Shown here: positions 1-5,337 of the stretch, one piece after another
Position numbering within the stretch: the stretch's first letter is position 1
Layout of the letters: each line of letters starts with the position of its first letter
Assembly (NCBI GenBank): GCA_046724665.1
Contig: JBKOWZ010000172.1
Location: 1 to 5,636 of the forward strand
DNA: 5,636 nt
Source of the DNA: Actinocrinis sp046724665
Lineage (GTDB): Bacteria > Actinomycetota > Actinomycetes > Streptomycetales > Catenulisporaceae
Direction: 5' to 3'
Translations under genes and position numbers: made by a program
Notes under the pieces: generated by a model
The model's database searches: none
Seen by the model: only the letters and a program-made list of their open reading frames with translations
What the model was told of the DNA's origin: nothing

Positions 1-1208
1 AGGGTGGACTTGCCGGAGCCGGTGGCGCCGACGATCGCGACGGTCCGGCCCGGCTCGATGCGGGCGCCGACGCCGCGCAGCACCGGCGTGTCCGGGGCGG
101 ATTCGTACGCGAACTCGACGCCGTCGATGTCCACCGCGACCGGTCCCGCCTCGCGGCCGAGCTGCCGCTTCCCGTAGTCGGTGTGCTCCTCGGCGCCGAG
201 CACCGCCTGGATCCGCCGGAAGCTGACCACGCCGCGCGGCAGGTCGCCCAGGACCCAGCCGATCGCGCGGACCGGGAAGGCGAGCAGGGTGATCAGGTAC
301 GCGATGCTGACCACGTCGCCCGGCCTGGTCTGCCCGGCGGCGACCCTGCTCGCGCCGAACAGCAGCACCGCGAGCACGCCGAGGTTGGGCAGCGCCTCGA
401 GCAGCGGGTCGAACAGAGAGCGGGCGCGCCCCGCGGAGATGTTGGCGTCGCGCAGCTCGCGGGTGCGCACGGCGAAGCGCTCGGTCTCCGAGTCCTCCCG
501 GCCGAGCGTCTTGACCACCAGCGCGCCGTCGAAGGACTCGTGCGCGACCTCGGCGACCCGTCCGCGCAGTTCCTGCGCGAGGGCGAACCGGGGCCCCGCG
601 TAGCGGGTGTAGACGGTGTTGAGCGCGATGACGGCCGGGAGCAGCAGCACGCCGATGACGGCGAGCACCGCGTCGGTGAGGAACATGTCCACCACGGCCA
701 TCAGCAGCATGACGGCGACGCCGAGGCTCATCGGCAGCGGGTGCATCGCCTGGAACGCCATCTCCACGTCCGAGTTGGCGTTCGACAGCAGCTGGCCGAT
801 CGGGTGGCGCTGATGCCAGCTCAGCGGCAGCCGCAGGTACGCGTCACTGACCTTGCGCCGGTGCTCGGCCATCGCGCCGAAGGCGGTGACCGCGGCGAAC
901 ATCCGGCGGCCGAAGATCCCGACGACCTTCGCGACGGCGACGCCGACGATCAGCAGCCCGGCCGCGGCGAGCCCCCGGCCGGGCGCGGAGCCGTGGTGCA
1001 GGTCCGGCAGCACGACGTGGTCGGTGGCCCAGCCGATCGCCCAGGCGGAGCCGACGGTCGTCGTGCCGTACAGCGCGCTGCCCGTGACCGCTCCGGCGAA
1101 CACGCGCGGTGCGCTGCGGATCCCGACGGCCAGGATGTGCAGGCCCTGACGCAGGGTCGGTTCGGGCCTGGCGAGATCGGTCTGGGCAAGATCGGACTGG
1201 TCGAGCAC
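1..1208 (-). CDS. ABC transporter permease/ATP-binding protein (exporter type), partial
   Basis: Reading the minus strand from a GTG at 1208 gives 402 codons that run off the left edge, so the 3' part is missing. About six hydrophobic segments are visible, near residues 33-60, 79-100, 160-178, 180-200, 272-292 and 297-320. A nucleotide-binding domain then begins, with an aromatic A-loop (FAY, 366-368) and a Walker A motif GATGSGKST at 394-402, where the window ends. The order membrane domain then ATPase is that of ABCB/MsbA-like exporters, which work as homo- or heterodimers at the cytoplasmic membrane; the cargo cannot be told. Residues 211-250 (including VAHESFDGALVVKTLGRE) fit the coupling-helix region of such exporters. 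The start is supported by GAGGGGGGA at 1222-1214, five bases upstream. An in-frame GTG at 1265 lacks a ribosome binding site and is less likely. The gene is divergent from the one at 1456. A partner subunit may follow beyond the left edge (inference). Confidence 0.94.
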   Translation of the reverse strand, partial: MLDQSDLAQTDLARPEPTLRQGLHILAVGIRSAPRVFAGAVTGSALYGTTTVGSAWAIGWATDHVVLPDLHHGSAPGRGLAAAGLLIVGVAVAKVVGIFGRRMFAAVTAFGAMAEHRRKVSDAYLRLPLSWHQRHPIGQLLSNANSDVEMAFQAMHPLPMSLGVAVMLLMAVVDMFLTDAVLAVIGVLLLPAVIALNTVYTRYAGPRFALAQELRGRVAEVAHESFDGALVVKTLGREDSETERFAVRTRELRDANISAGRARSLFDPLLEALPNLGVLAVLLFGASRVAAGQTRPGDVVSIAYLITLLAFPVRAIGWVLGDLPRGVVSFRRIQAVLGAEEHTDYGKRQLGREAGPVAVDIDGVEFAYESAPDTPVLRGVGARIEPGRTVAIVGATGSGKST

Positions 1209-1213
1209 GCCGG

Positions 1214-1222
1214 TCCCCCCTC
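1214..1222 (-). promoter_or_regulatory. Ribosome binding site of the ABC transporter gene
   Basis: On the minus strand GAGGGGGGA lies five bases before the GTG at 1208. It is purine-rich and decides the start against the in-frame GTG at 1265, which is preceded by a sequence without any Shine-Dalgarno match. Confidence 0.6.
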
Positions 1223-1229
1223 GGTTCTG

Positions 1230-1258
1230 GGCGCGCGTGTGGGTAGGCGCGCGTGTGG
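1230..1258. repeat. 13-bp direct repeat, two copies, period 16
   Basis: GGCGCGCGTGTGG occurs identically at 1230-1242 and 1246-1258, separated by GTA. It lies just upstream of the ABC transporter ribosome binding site, so it would be in that gene's 5' leader or core promoter. The 16-bp period is not an exact number of helical turns. It may be a regulator site or a chance slippage duplication; the sequence alone does not decide. Confidence 0.7.
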
Positions 1259-1398
1259 AGCCCACGAGACTTTAATCTGCAACAGCGCCGGCGTATAGGA
1301 GATTTCCGCCAGGCGTCCCTTACCCGAATCCGCACCGACGCGCCCTGACACACTCGACGCGCTCATCGCGTTCGCGTGTGCGATCACGTATTCTGCAC

Positions 1399-1414
1399 GG
1401 CAAGCACGGTTGCC
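1399..1414. promoter_or_regulatory. Inverted repeat, candidate operator upstream of the metal-binding protein gene
   Basis: GGCAA and TTGCC form a perfect 5-bp dyad around a 6-base spacer, ending 41 bases before the ATG at 1456. The size suits a dimeric repressor site. No regulator gene is adjacent to name as its partner, and 5-bp arms can arise by chance in GC-rich DNA. Confidence 0.25.
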
Positions 1415-1444
1415 TGGGTCGGCTCGAACACGACGACTGACTAC

Positions 1445-1451
1445 GGGAGGG
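1445..1451 (+). promoter_or_regulatory. Ribosome binding site of the metal-binding protein gene
   Basis: GGGAGGG lies four bases before the ATG at 1456. It supports this start over the ATG at 1376 and the upstream GTG-type starts in other frames. Confidence 0.7.
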
Positions 1452-1455
1452 CACC

Positions 1456-2106
1456 ATGGGCGGGTACGCGACGGCCGAGCGCAACGCGCTGGCCGACACG
1501 CTGGTCCGGGTCGGTCCGGACGCGCCGACACTGTGCACCGGATGGAGCGCCGCCGATCTGGCGGCGCACCTGGTGATCCGGGAGGGCCGGCCGCTCGCCG
1601 CGACGGGGATCCTGGTCAAGCCGCTGGCGGCGCTGACCGAACGCGTACAGAGCACCACCAAGCACCGCACCCCGTACGCGAAGCTGGTCGAGCGCATCCG
1701 GCAGGGGCCGCCGCCGTGGTCGCCGTTCCGGCTCGGCTTCGTCGATGCGACGATCAACACCTTCGAGTACTTCGTGCACCACGAGGACCTGCGCCGCGCC
1801 GTCGGCGACGCCCCGCGCGAGCTGGACACGGCGCAGTCCGACGACCTGTGGCACCGGCTGCGCGGCCAGGCCAGGTTCCTGTTTCGCGCGGCGCCGGTGG
1901 GCGTGACGCTGGTGCGCACCGAGCACGACCACAGCCCGCGGCAGACCGTGGTGGCCAAGGCCGCCACCCCGCTGATGGTGACCGTCTCCGGACCGGCCGG
2001 GGAGCTGGTGCTGTTCGCCTTCGGGCGCAAGGACGCGGCGCGGGTCGAGCTCACCGGCGACGACGCGGCCGTGGGCCGGCTGCGCGCGGCCAAGCTCGGG
2101 CTCTGA
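1456..2106 (+). CDS. TIGR03085-like metal-binding protein, DinB / mycothiol maleylpyruvate isomerase fold
   Basis: This 216-residue protein starts MGGYATAERNALADTL and carries the family's opening pattern LCTGWSAADLAAHLV (residues 26-40). A second conserved patch, TFEYFVHHEDLRRA, lies at 102-115. His38 together with Glu104 and His108 (E-x3-H) would match the His/Glu/His divalent-metal triad of the mycothiol-dependent maleylpyruvate isomerase N-terminal domain. I therefore expect a soluble four-helix-bundle metal protein. Family members are widespread in actinobacteria and are thought to act in thiol-dependent chemistry, but the substrate of this subgroup is not established, so no reaction is assigned. 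The C-terminal part (about 145-216) looks like the small alpha/beta domain found in such proteins. The length is typical of the subgroup and there is no signal peptide or membrane segment. It ends 40 bp from the convergent aldehyde dehydrogenase gene. Confidence 0.85.
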   Translation: MGGYATAERNALADTLVRVGPDAPTLCTGWSAADLAAHLVIREGRPLAATGILVKPLAALTERVQSTTKHRTPYAKLVERIRQGPPPWSPFRLGFVDATINTFEYFVHHEDLRRAVGDAPRELDTAQSDDLWHRLRGQARFLFRAAPVGVTLVRTEHDHSPRQTVVAKAATPLMVTVSGPAGELVLFAFGRKDAARVELTGDDAAVGRLRAAKLGL

Positions 2107-2115
2107 CTCGCCCTC

Positions 2116-2127
2116 GTGCCGCGGCAC
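2116..2127. terminator. 12-bp perfect palindrome between convergent genes, weak terminator candidate
   Basis: GTGCCGCGGCAC sits in the 40-bp gap between the stop codons of the convergent genes ending at 2106 (plus strand) and 2147 (minus strand). As a hairpin it would have only a four-base-pair stem with a CGCG loop, and no T tract follows on either strand. The position suggests a bidirectional termination signal, but the structure is weak. No better hairpin is visible in the gap. Confidence 0.25.
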
Positions 2128-2146
2128 TCGACCAGCCGCCGCGGCG

Positions 2147-3613
2147 CTACCGGCGCAGTTCGTCGGGCAGCAGCTGCGGCGGGAAGTCCTGATAGACGAC
2201 CGGCACGAGCCAGCGGTCGATCGCCGTCGCGCCGACCGACGTGAACGCGGGCGCGGTCGTCGCGGGGAACGGGCCGCCGTGGTGCTGCGCGTGGGTGGTG
2301 GCGACGCCGGTCGGCCAGCCGTTGAAGACGACCCGCCCGGCGCGGTCGGCGAGCGTCCGGCCGACGAGCCGCGCCTCCTGGACGTCGTCGCCGCCGTCGA
2401 GGTCCACGTGGATGGTCGCGGCCAGGTGTCCGACGTCTTCGCCCTCGATCAGCCGCAGCGCGTCGGCCGGGGCGGCGCCGACGACCACCACGCCGATCGG
2501 CCCGAAGTGCTCCTCGTTGAGCAGTTCGCGGTGCTCGTACACGGCGCCGAGCGTCGTGCGGTACACCTTCGGCGCGGCGGACCACGGACCGTCGCCCGGC
2601 CGGCCGGACGCCAGCGTATCGACGTCCCCGCGCGCGCCGAGGTCCTCGACGGACGCGAGGTAGCCCGCGTGGATCCTCGCGGAGAGCATCGGGCCGCCGG
2701 TGGTCTCGCGTACGGCCGCCTCGAGCTCCTCAAGCAGTGCGGCATCATCGGGTACGAACAGCACCCCGGGCTTGGTGCAGAACTGTCCGACGCCCAGCGT
2801 CAGCGAGGCCGAGTATCCGCGGGCGATCTCGCGGGCCCGGGTGCGCGCCGCGCCGGGGAAGACGATCACCGGGTTGACCGAGCCGAGCTCGCCGTAGAAC
2901 GGGATCGGGTGCGGCCGCTCGGCGCACAGCCTGGCCAGCGCCAGGCCGCCGCGGGTCGAGCCGGTGAAGCCGACCCCGGCCAGCAGCGGATGCCGGACCA
3001 GCGCGGCCCCCTCCTCGACGCCGAATACGATGTCGAACACGCCCTGCGGCGCGCCGGCCGACTCGAGCGCCGCCGCGACGACCTGCGCGGTACGCAGCGA
3101 GGTGCGCGGGTGGGACTCGTGCGCCTTGACGATCACCGGGCAGCCGGCCGCCAGCGCCGAGGCGGTGTCGCCGCCGGCCACCGAGAAGGCGAACGGGAAG
3201 TTCGAGGCGGTGAAGACGGCCACCGGGCCGATCGGCCGCTTGATCCGGCGCAGGTCGGGGCGCGCGGCCTCGGCCGGCTCGATCACGATGCCCTGGTACG
3301 CGCCGTCCCGCAGCACGTCGGCGAACAGCCGCAGCTGCCCGGTGGTGCGGGCGAGCTCGCTGGTCAGCCGGGTCGTGCCGAGCGCGGTCTCGCGGTCGCA
3401 CAGCGCGATCAGCTCGGCCTCGTGCGCGTCGAGCGCGTCCGCGACCGCGTCCAGCGCGGCCGCCCGCAGGTCCCGCCGGGTCTCGCGCCAGGGCTCGAAG
3501 GCCGCGGCGGCGGCCGTCACGACCGCGTCCACGTTCTTCGCCCCGGTGGAGGGCACCGGCTCGCCGGCCGGGCGGCCGGTCCTCGGGTCGTGTCCCTGGA
3601 TCAGGTCGGTCAT
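2147..3613 (-). CDS. Alpha-ketoglutaric semialdehyde (2,5-dioxovalerate) dehydrogenase
   Basis: This complete 488-residue aldehyde dehydrogenase would oxidise 2-oxoglutarate semialdehyde to 2-oxoglutarate with NAD(P)+, the last step of oxidative uronate and aldarate breakdown. Visible motifs are the catalytic asparagine in TASNFPFAFSVAGGD (Asn138), the cofactor-binding lysine in VKAHESHP (Lys163), FTGST (216-220), the general-base glutamate in GELGSVNPV (Glu242), the nucleophile in GQFCTKPG (Cys279) and EEHFGP (367-372). FNGWPTGVATTHAQHHGG (430-447), the following PFPATT and the ending YQDFPPQLLPDEL are characteristic of the KGSADH subfamily rather than of generic aldehyde dehydrogenases. The length is normal and all key residues are present. 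The ATG at 3613 has GAGGA four bases upstream, and the preceding gene stops only 17 bases before it, so the two are probably co-transcribed. Neighbouring kdgD, whose product makes this enzyme's substrate, strengthens the assignment. The substrate is inferred from subfamily motifs and context. Confidence 0.93.
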   Translation of the reverse strand: MTDLIQGHDPRTGRPAGEPVPSTGAKNVDAVVTAAAAAFEPWRETRRDLRAAALDAVADALDAHEAELIALCDRETALGTTRLTSELARTTGQLRLFADVLRDGAYQGIVIEPAEAARPDLRRIKRPIGPVAVFTASNFPFAFSVAGGDTASALAAGCPVIVKAHESHPRTSLRTAQVVAAALESAGAPQGVFDIVFGVEEGAALVRHPLLAGVGFTGSTRGGLALARLCAERPHPIPFYGELGSVNPVIVFPGAARTRAREIARGYSASLTLGVGQFCTKPGVLFVPDDAALLEELEAAVRETTGGPMLSARIHAGYLASVEDLGARGDVDTLASGRPGDGPWSAAPKVYRTTLGAVYEHRELLNEEHFGPIGVVVVGAAPADALRLIEGEDVGHLAATIHVDLDGGDDVQEARLVGRTLADRAGRVVFNGWPTGVATTHAQHHGGPFPATTAPAFTSVGATAIDRWLVPVVYQDFPPQLLPDELRR

Positions 3614-3617
3614 CGGG

Positions 3618-3622
3618 TCCTC
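3618..3622 (-). promoter_or_regulatory. Ribosome binding site of the semialdehyde dehydrogenase gene
   Basis: GAGGA on the minus strand lies four bases before the ATG at 3613, within the 17-base gap after the uronate dehydrogenase stop codon. The tight spacing indicates translation from a shared transcript. Confidence 0.6.
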
Positions 3623-3630
3623 ACAGGTTC

Positions 3631-4434
3631 TCAGAGGTTTCCGGCGTCGAACCGGGAGAGGGTGAACGCGCCGCCGAGATGGCGCAGGACCGGGTCGTCC
3701 GGGGCCGTCTCGCCGTGCTCGGCGACGACCTCGCCGGCGAAGACCTCGGCGTCGTCGCGCGGCTCGTAGCCGAGTGCGCGCGCGCCGTCGAGCGAAACCC
3801 AGCCGCCGCGGGTGTTCGCGGACACCCCGTAGACGACGCGGTACCCGGGCTGCTGCGCGGTAAGGCAGGCCTCGAACAGCCGGGCGCAGTCGTCCGGCGA
3901 GAGCCAGGTGGACAGCGCGCGCTGGTCCGGCGGCTTGGGGAAGCAGGTCATGATGCGCACGCAGATCACGTCGAGACCGTAGCGATGGTGGTACAGCGCG
4001 CCAAGCGCCTCGCCGGTGACCTTCGACACGCCGTAGTACGTGTCCGGCAGCACGGTCGCGTCCTCGGCCACCGGATACTCGTCGGGGGTGTGGAAGCCGA
4101 CGGCGTGGTTGGACGAGGCGAAGATCACCCGGGGCACCCCGGCACGGCGCGCGGCCTCGAAGACCTTGTAGGTGCCGTCGATGTTGGCCTCCAGGATCCG
4201 CTCCCAGCGCGCCTCGACCGACTGGCCGCCGAGGTGGATCACCGCGTCGGCGCCGCGGCAGGCCTCGGTGACCGAGGCCAGGTCGGTGATCGAGGCGCGC
4301 ACCGCCTCCTCGCCGGGACCGGTCTCGATCCGCCGCACGTCGAGCAGCCGCAGCACCCGGCCCGGCCGGGCCAGCCTCGGCCGCATCAGGGTTCCGATAC
4401 CGCCGGCCGCGCCGGTGATCAGGATCGTGGACAC
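3631..4434 (-). CDS. udh: Uronate dehydrogenase-like NAD-dependent SDR
   Basis: From a GTG at 4434 this is a 267-residue extended short-chain dehydrogenase, close to the roughly 265 residues of Agrobacterium-type uronate dehydrogenase. That enzyme oxidises galacturonate or glucuronate to the aldarolactone with NAD+. The start ILITGAAGGIG carries the Rossmann GxxGxxG at 8-14. VIHLGGQSVE (65-74) and FASSNHAVGF (105-114), with the catalytic serine, are followed by YGVSK with Tyr134 and Lys138. LSTWLSPDD (174-182) is a further patch I recognise from uronate dehydrogenases. An ATG at 4527 would add 31 residues, overlap the regulator gene and place low-complexity sequence before the Rossmann fold. 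GGAAGG at 4449-4444 favours the GTG at 4434 (nine-base gap) over that at 4440 (three-base gap). Its position between an IclR gene and the semialdehyde dehydrogenase fits sugar-acid catabolism. Which uronate is preferred cannot be told; another NAD-dependent epimerase-type sugar dehydrogenase is the alternative. Confidence 0.87.
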   Translation of the reverse strand: MSTILITGAAGGIGTLMRPRLARPGRVLRLLDVRRIETGPGEEAVRASITDLASVTEACRGADAVIHLGGQSVEARWERILEANIDGTYKVFEAARRAGVPRVIFASSNHAVGFHTPDEYPVAEDATVLPDTYYGVSKVTGEALGALYHHRYGLDVICVRIMTCFPKPPDQRALSTWLSPDDCARLFEACLTAQQPGYRVVYGVSANTRGGWVSLDGARALGYEPRDDAEVFAGEVVAEHGETAPDDPVLRHLGGAFTLSRFDAGNL

Positions 4435-4443
4435 CGCCACCCG

Positions 4444-4449
4444 CCTTCC
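4444..4449 (-). promoter_or_regulatory. Ribosome binding site of the uronate dehydrogenase gene
   Basis: GGAAGG on the minus strand is nine bases before the GTG at 4434 and three before the in-frame GTG at 4440. It is the only plausible Shine-Dalgarno sequence near the Rossmann start and argues for the short form of the protein. Confidence 0.5.
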
Positions 4450-4492
4450 GTCGTCTGCGCCAACGCCGCCGCGGTCACCGCCCGGCGCCGCG

Positions 4493-5275
4493 CTACGGTC
4501 GCAGCAGGGTGCTGAGCTGTTCGGCATGCCGCCGGACCGCCGCGAGCACCTCGGCCGCGTGCTCGGCGTCGTCGAGCCGCGAGTACGGCACGGAGCAGCT
4601 GATCGCGTCGGCCGGCGGATCGCGGTAGGCCAGCGCCACCGCGAAGCAGCCGAGCCCTGAGGTGTTCTGGCCGCGCTCGGCCGCGTAGCCGCGCTCGCGG
4701 ATCTCGGCCAGCTCGGCGAACAGCTGCTCGCGATCGACGACGGTCAGCGGGGTGAGCGCCTCGAGCCGCGCCGGCAGGATCGCGTCCGCCTCGGCGTCGG
4801 TGAGTCCGGCCAGCAGCGCCTTGCCCAGCGCGGTGGCGTGCGCGGGCACCCGCCGCCCGACGCGCGAGGTCAGCCGCAGGTGGTGCGCCGACTCGCGGCT
4901 GGCCAGGTACACCACGTCCGCGCCGTCGAGCCGGGCGAGGTGGACGGTCTCGTTGACCTCGGCGCGCAGCAGTTCGAGCACGCGCGTGGCGGCGCGGATC
5001 GCCGGGTCGCGGTCGAGGTACGACGTGCCGACCAGCAGCGCCCGCACGCCGATCGAGTAGCCGGTGCCGCGCCGGTCGGTCTCCACCCACCCCCGGGCGA
5101 CCAGCGTGCGCAACAGGACGAAGAGGCTGGACTTCGGGTAGTTCAGCTCACGGTGGATCTCGCTCAGCGTCCGCGGCTCGTCGTATCCGGCGAGCAGTTC
5201 GAGCAGCTCGACGGTGCGGTCCGCCGACTTCACCCCGGCCGCACGCGCCTCGGCCGCGCTCGCCGCCGCATCCAT
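4493..5275 (-). CDS. IclR-family transcriptional regulator
   Basis: The ATG at 5275 gives 260 residues, the usual IclR length; a GTG at 5281 would add two. The N-terminal winged helix-turn-helix begins at SADRTVELLELLAGYDEPR (17-35) and continues with the helix-turn-helix TLSEIHRELNYPKSSLFVLL (36-55) and wing GWVETDRRGTGYSIG (62-76). The IclR effector-binding domain follows, with VPAHATALGKALLAGL (143-158), ERGYAAERGQNTSGLGCFAVAL (195-216) and a cysteine near VPYSRL, all normal for the family. IclR proteins are dimers that repress or activate adjacent catabolic genes in response to small carboxylates. This one stops 58 bp upstream of the uronate dehydrogenase gene on the same strand and is divergent from kdgD. 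It therefore most likely controls both arms of this locus and possibly itself. The effector may be an aldarate, uronate or later intermediate (inference). Confidence 0.95.
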   Translation of the reverse strand: MDAAASAAEARAAGVKSADRTVELLELLAGYDEPRTLSEIHRELNYPKSSLFVLLRTLVARGWVETDRRGTGYSIGVRALLVGTSYLDRDPAIRAATRVLELLRAEVNETVHLARLDGADVVYLASRESAHHLRLTSRVGRRVPAHATALGKALLAGLTDAEADAILPARLEALTPLTVVDREQLFAELAEIRERGYAAERGQNTSGLGCFAVALAYRDPPADAISCSVPYSRLDDAEHAAEVLAAVRRHAEQLSTLLRP

Positions 5276-5295
5276 CCTCACGCCCTCATCCTCAC
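5276..5295 (-). promoter_or_regulatory. Tandem Shine-Dalgarno sequences before the IclR gene
   Basis: On the minus strand GAGGA (5293-5289) lies seven bases before the GTG at 5281, and GAGGG (5287-5283) lies seven bases before the ATG at 5275. Both starts are therefore equally well placed. They are in the same frame and differ by two residues; ATG is preferred on codon grounds. A third ATG within this leader (5289) opens only a three-codon frame ending in TGA, which overlaps the start region. Confidence 0.5.
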
Positions 5296-5309
5296 ACCGC
5301 GGCCACGCA

Positions 5310-5333
5310 ATTCACAAGTACGACTACTATTCA
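5310..5333. promoter_or_regulatory. Candidate IclR operator in the divergent kdgD/IclR gap
   Basis: A hyphenated dyad AGTA-CGAC-TACT (5317-5328) overlaps the kdgD -10 hexamer. ATTCA occurs at 5310-5314 and again at 5329-5333, a 19-bp period close to two helical turns. IclR regulators usually bind in the divergent gap next to their own gene, and this is the only non-GC-rich element there. The arms are short, so the assignment rests mostly on position. Confidence 0.3.
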
Positions 5334-5337
5334 TGTA
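5325..5337 (+). promoter_or_regulatory. Promoter of kdgD with -10 TACTAT, probably leaderless transcript
   Basis: TACTAT at 5325-5330 matches five of six bases of the TATAAT -10 consensus. It sits in the only AT-rich patch of a very GC-rich region. A start point seven bases after the hexamer is 5337, the A of the kdgD ATG, and no Shine-Dalgarno sequence precedes that ATG. No good -35 is seen at the normal 17-18 bp distance; TTCACA at 5311-5316 resembles one but is only 8 bp away. Leaderless mRNAs are common in actinobacteria. Confidence 0.55.

Larger units (their letters stand above)
1209..1455. other. Divergent intergenic region between ABC transporter and metal-binding protein genes
   Basis: This 247-bp region must hold the promoters of both flanking genes. 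It contains a 13-bp direct repeat (1230-1258), a hyphenated inverted repeat CGTG-N6-CACG (1375-1388) and another GGCAA-N6-TTGCC (1399-1414). AT-rich patches occur at 1271-1276 (TTTAAT) and 1294-1299 (TATAGG). The two are 17 bp apart and could be a weak plus-strand -35/-10 pair, but each matches the consensus only partly. TATTCT at 1389-1394 is another possible plus-strand -10, without a convincing -35. I cannot assign either promoter with confidence. The region has no convincing coding frame of its own. Confidence 0.5.

Noticed and set aside
183..1298. Long plus-strand open frame of 371 codons, and shorter plus-strand frames at 181-603, 616-813 and 853-1149
   Set aside because: They are antisense to the ABC transporter, whose membrane segments and Walker A motif are unmistakable. 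Their products are rich in Arg, Gly, Asp and Gln without any domain, as expected for shadow frames in GC-rich DNA.
1345..1350. CTGACA as a -35 element for the gene at 1456
   Set aside because: It matches five of six consensus bases, but no AT-rich -10 sequence occurs 16-19 bp downstream.
2141..2160. GC-rich inverted segments around the aldehyde dehydrogenase stop codon as a terminator
   Set aside because: Only four-base GCGC arms pair and they overlap the coding end. No T run follows on the minus strand.
1320..2585. Minus-strand open frame of 421 codons crossing the metal-binding protein and the end of the aldehyde dehydrogenase
   Set aside because: It spans two real genes in other frames, and its product is Arg/Ser/Pro-rich with no domain. 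The plus-strand gene at 1456 has a ribosome binding site and conserved motifs.
2279..3769. Plus-strand open frame of 496 codons opposite the aldehyde dehydrogenase
   Set aside because: It is antisense to a full set of aldehyde dehydrogenase motifs. Its product is low complexity, has no recognisable domain, and no ribosome binding site was seen.
4471..4481. Dyad GCGGT-C-ACCGC between the IclR and uronate dehydrogenase genes
   Set aside because: With a single-base centre it cannot form a hairpin terminator, there is no T tract, and arms of five G/C-rich bases are expected by chance here.
3679..4515. Plus-strand open frame of 278 codons opposite the uronate dehydrogenase
   Set aside because: Shadow frame of the SDR gene with a composition typical of the antisense frame and no motif.
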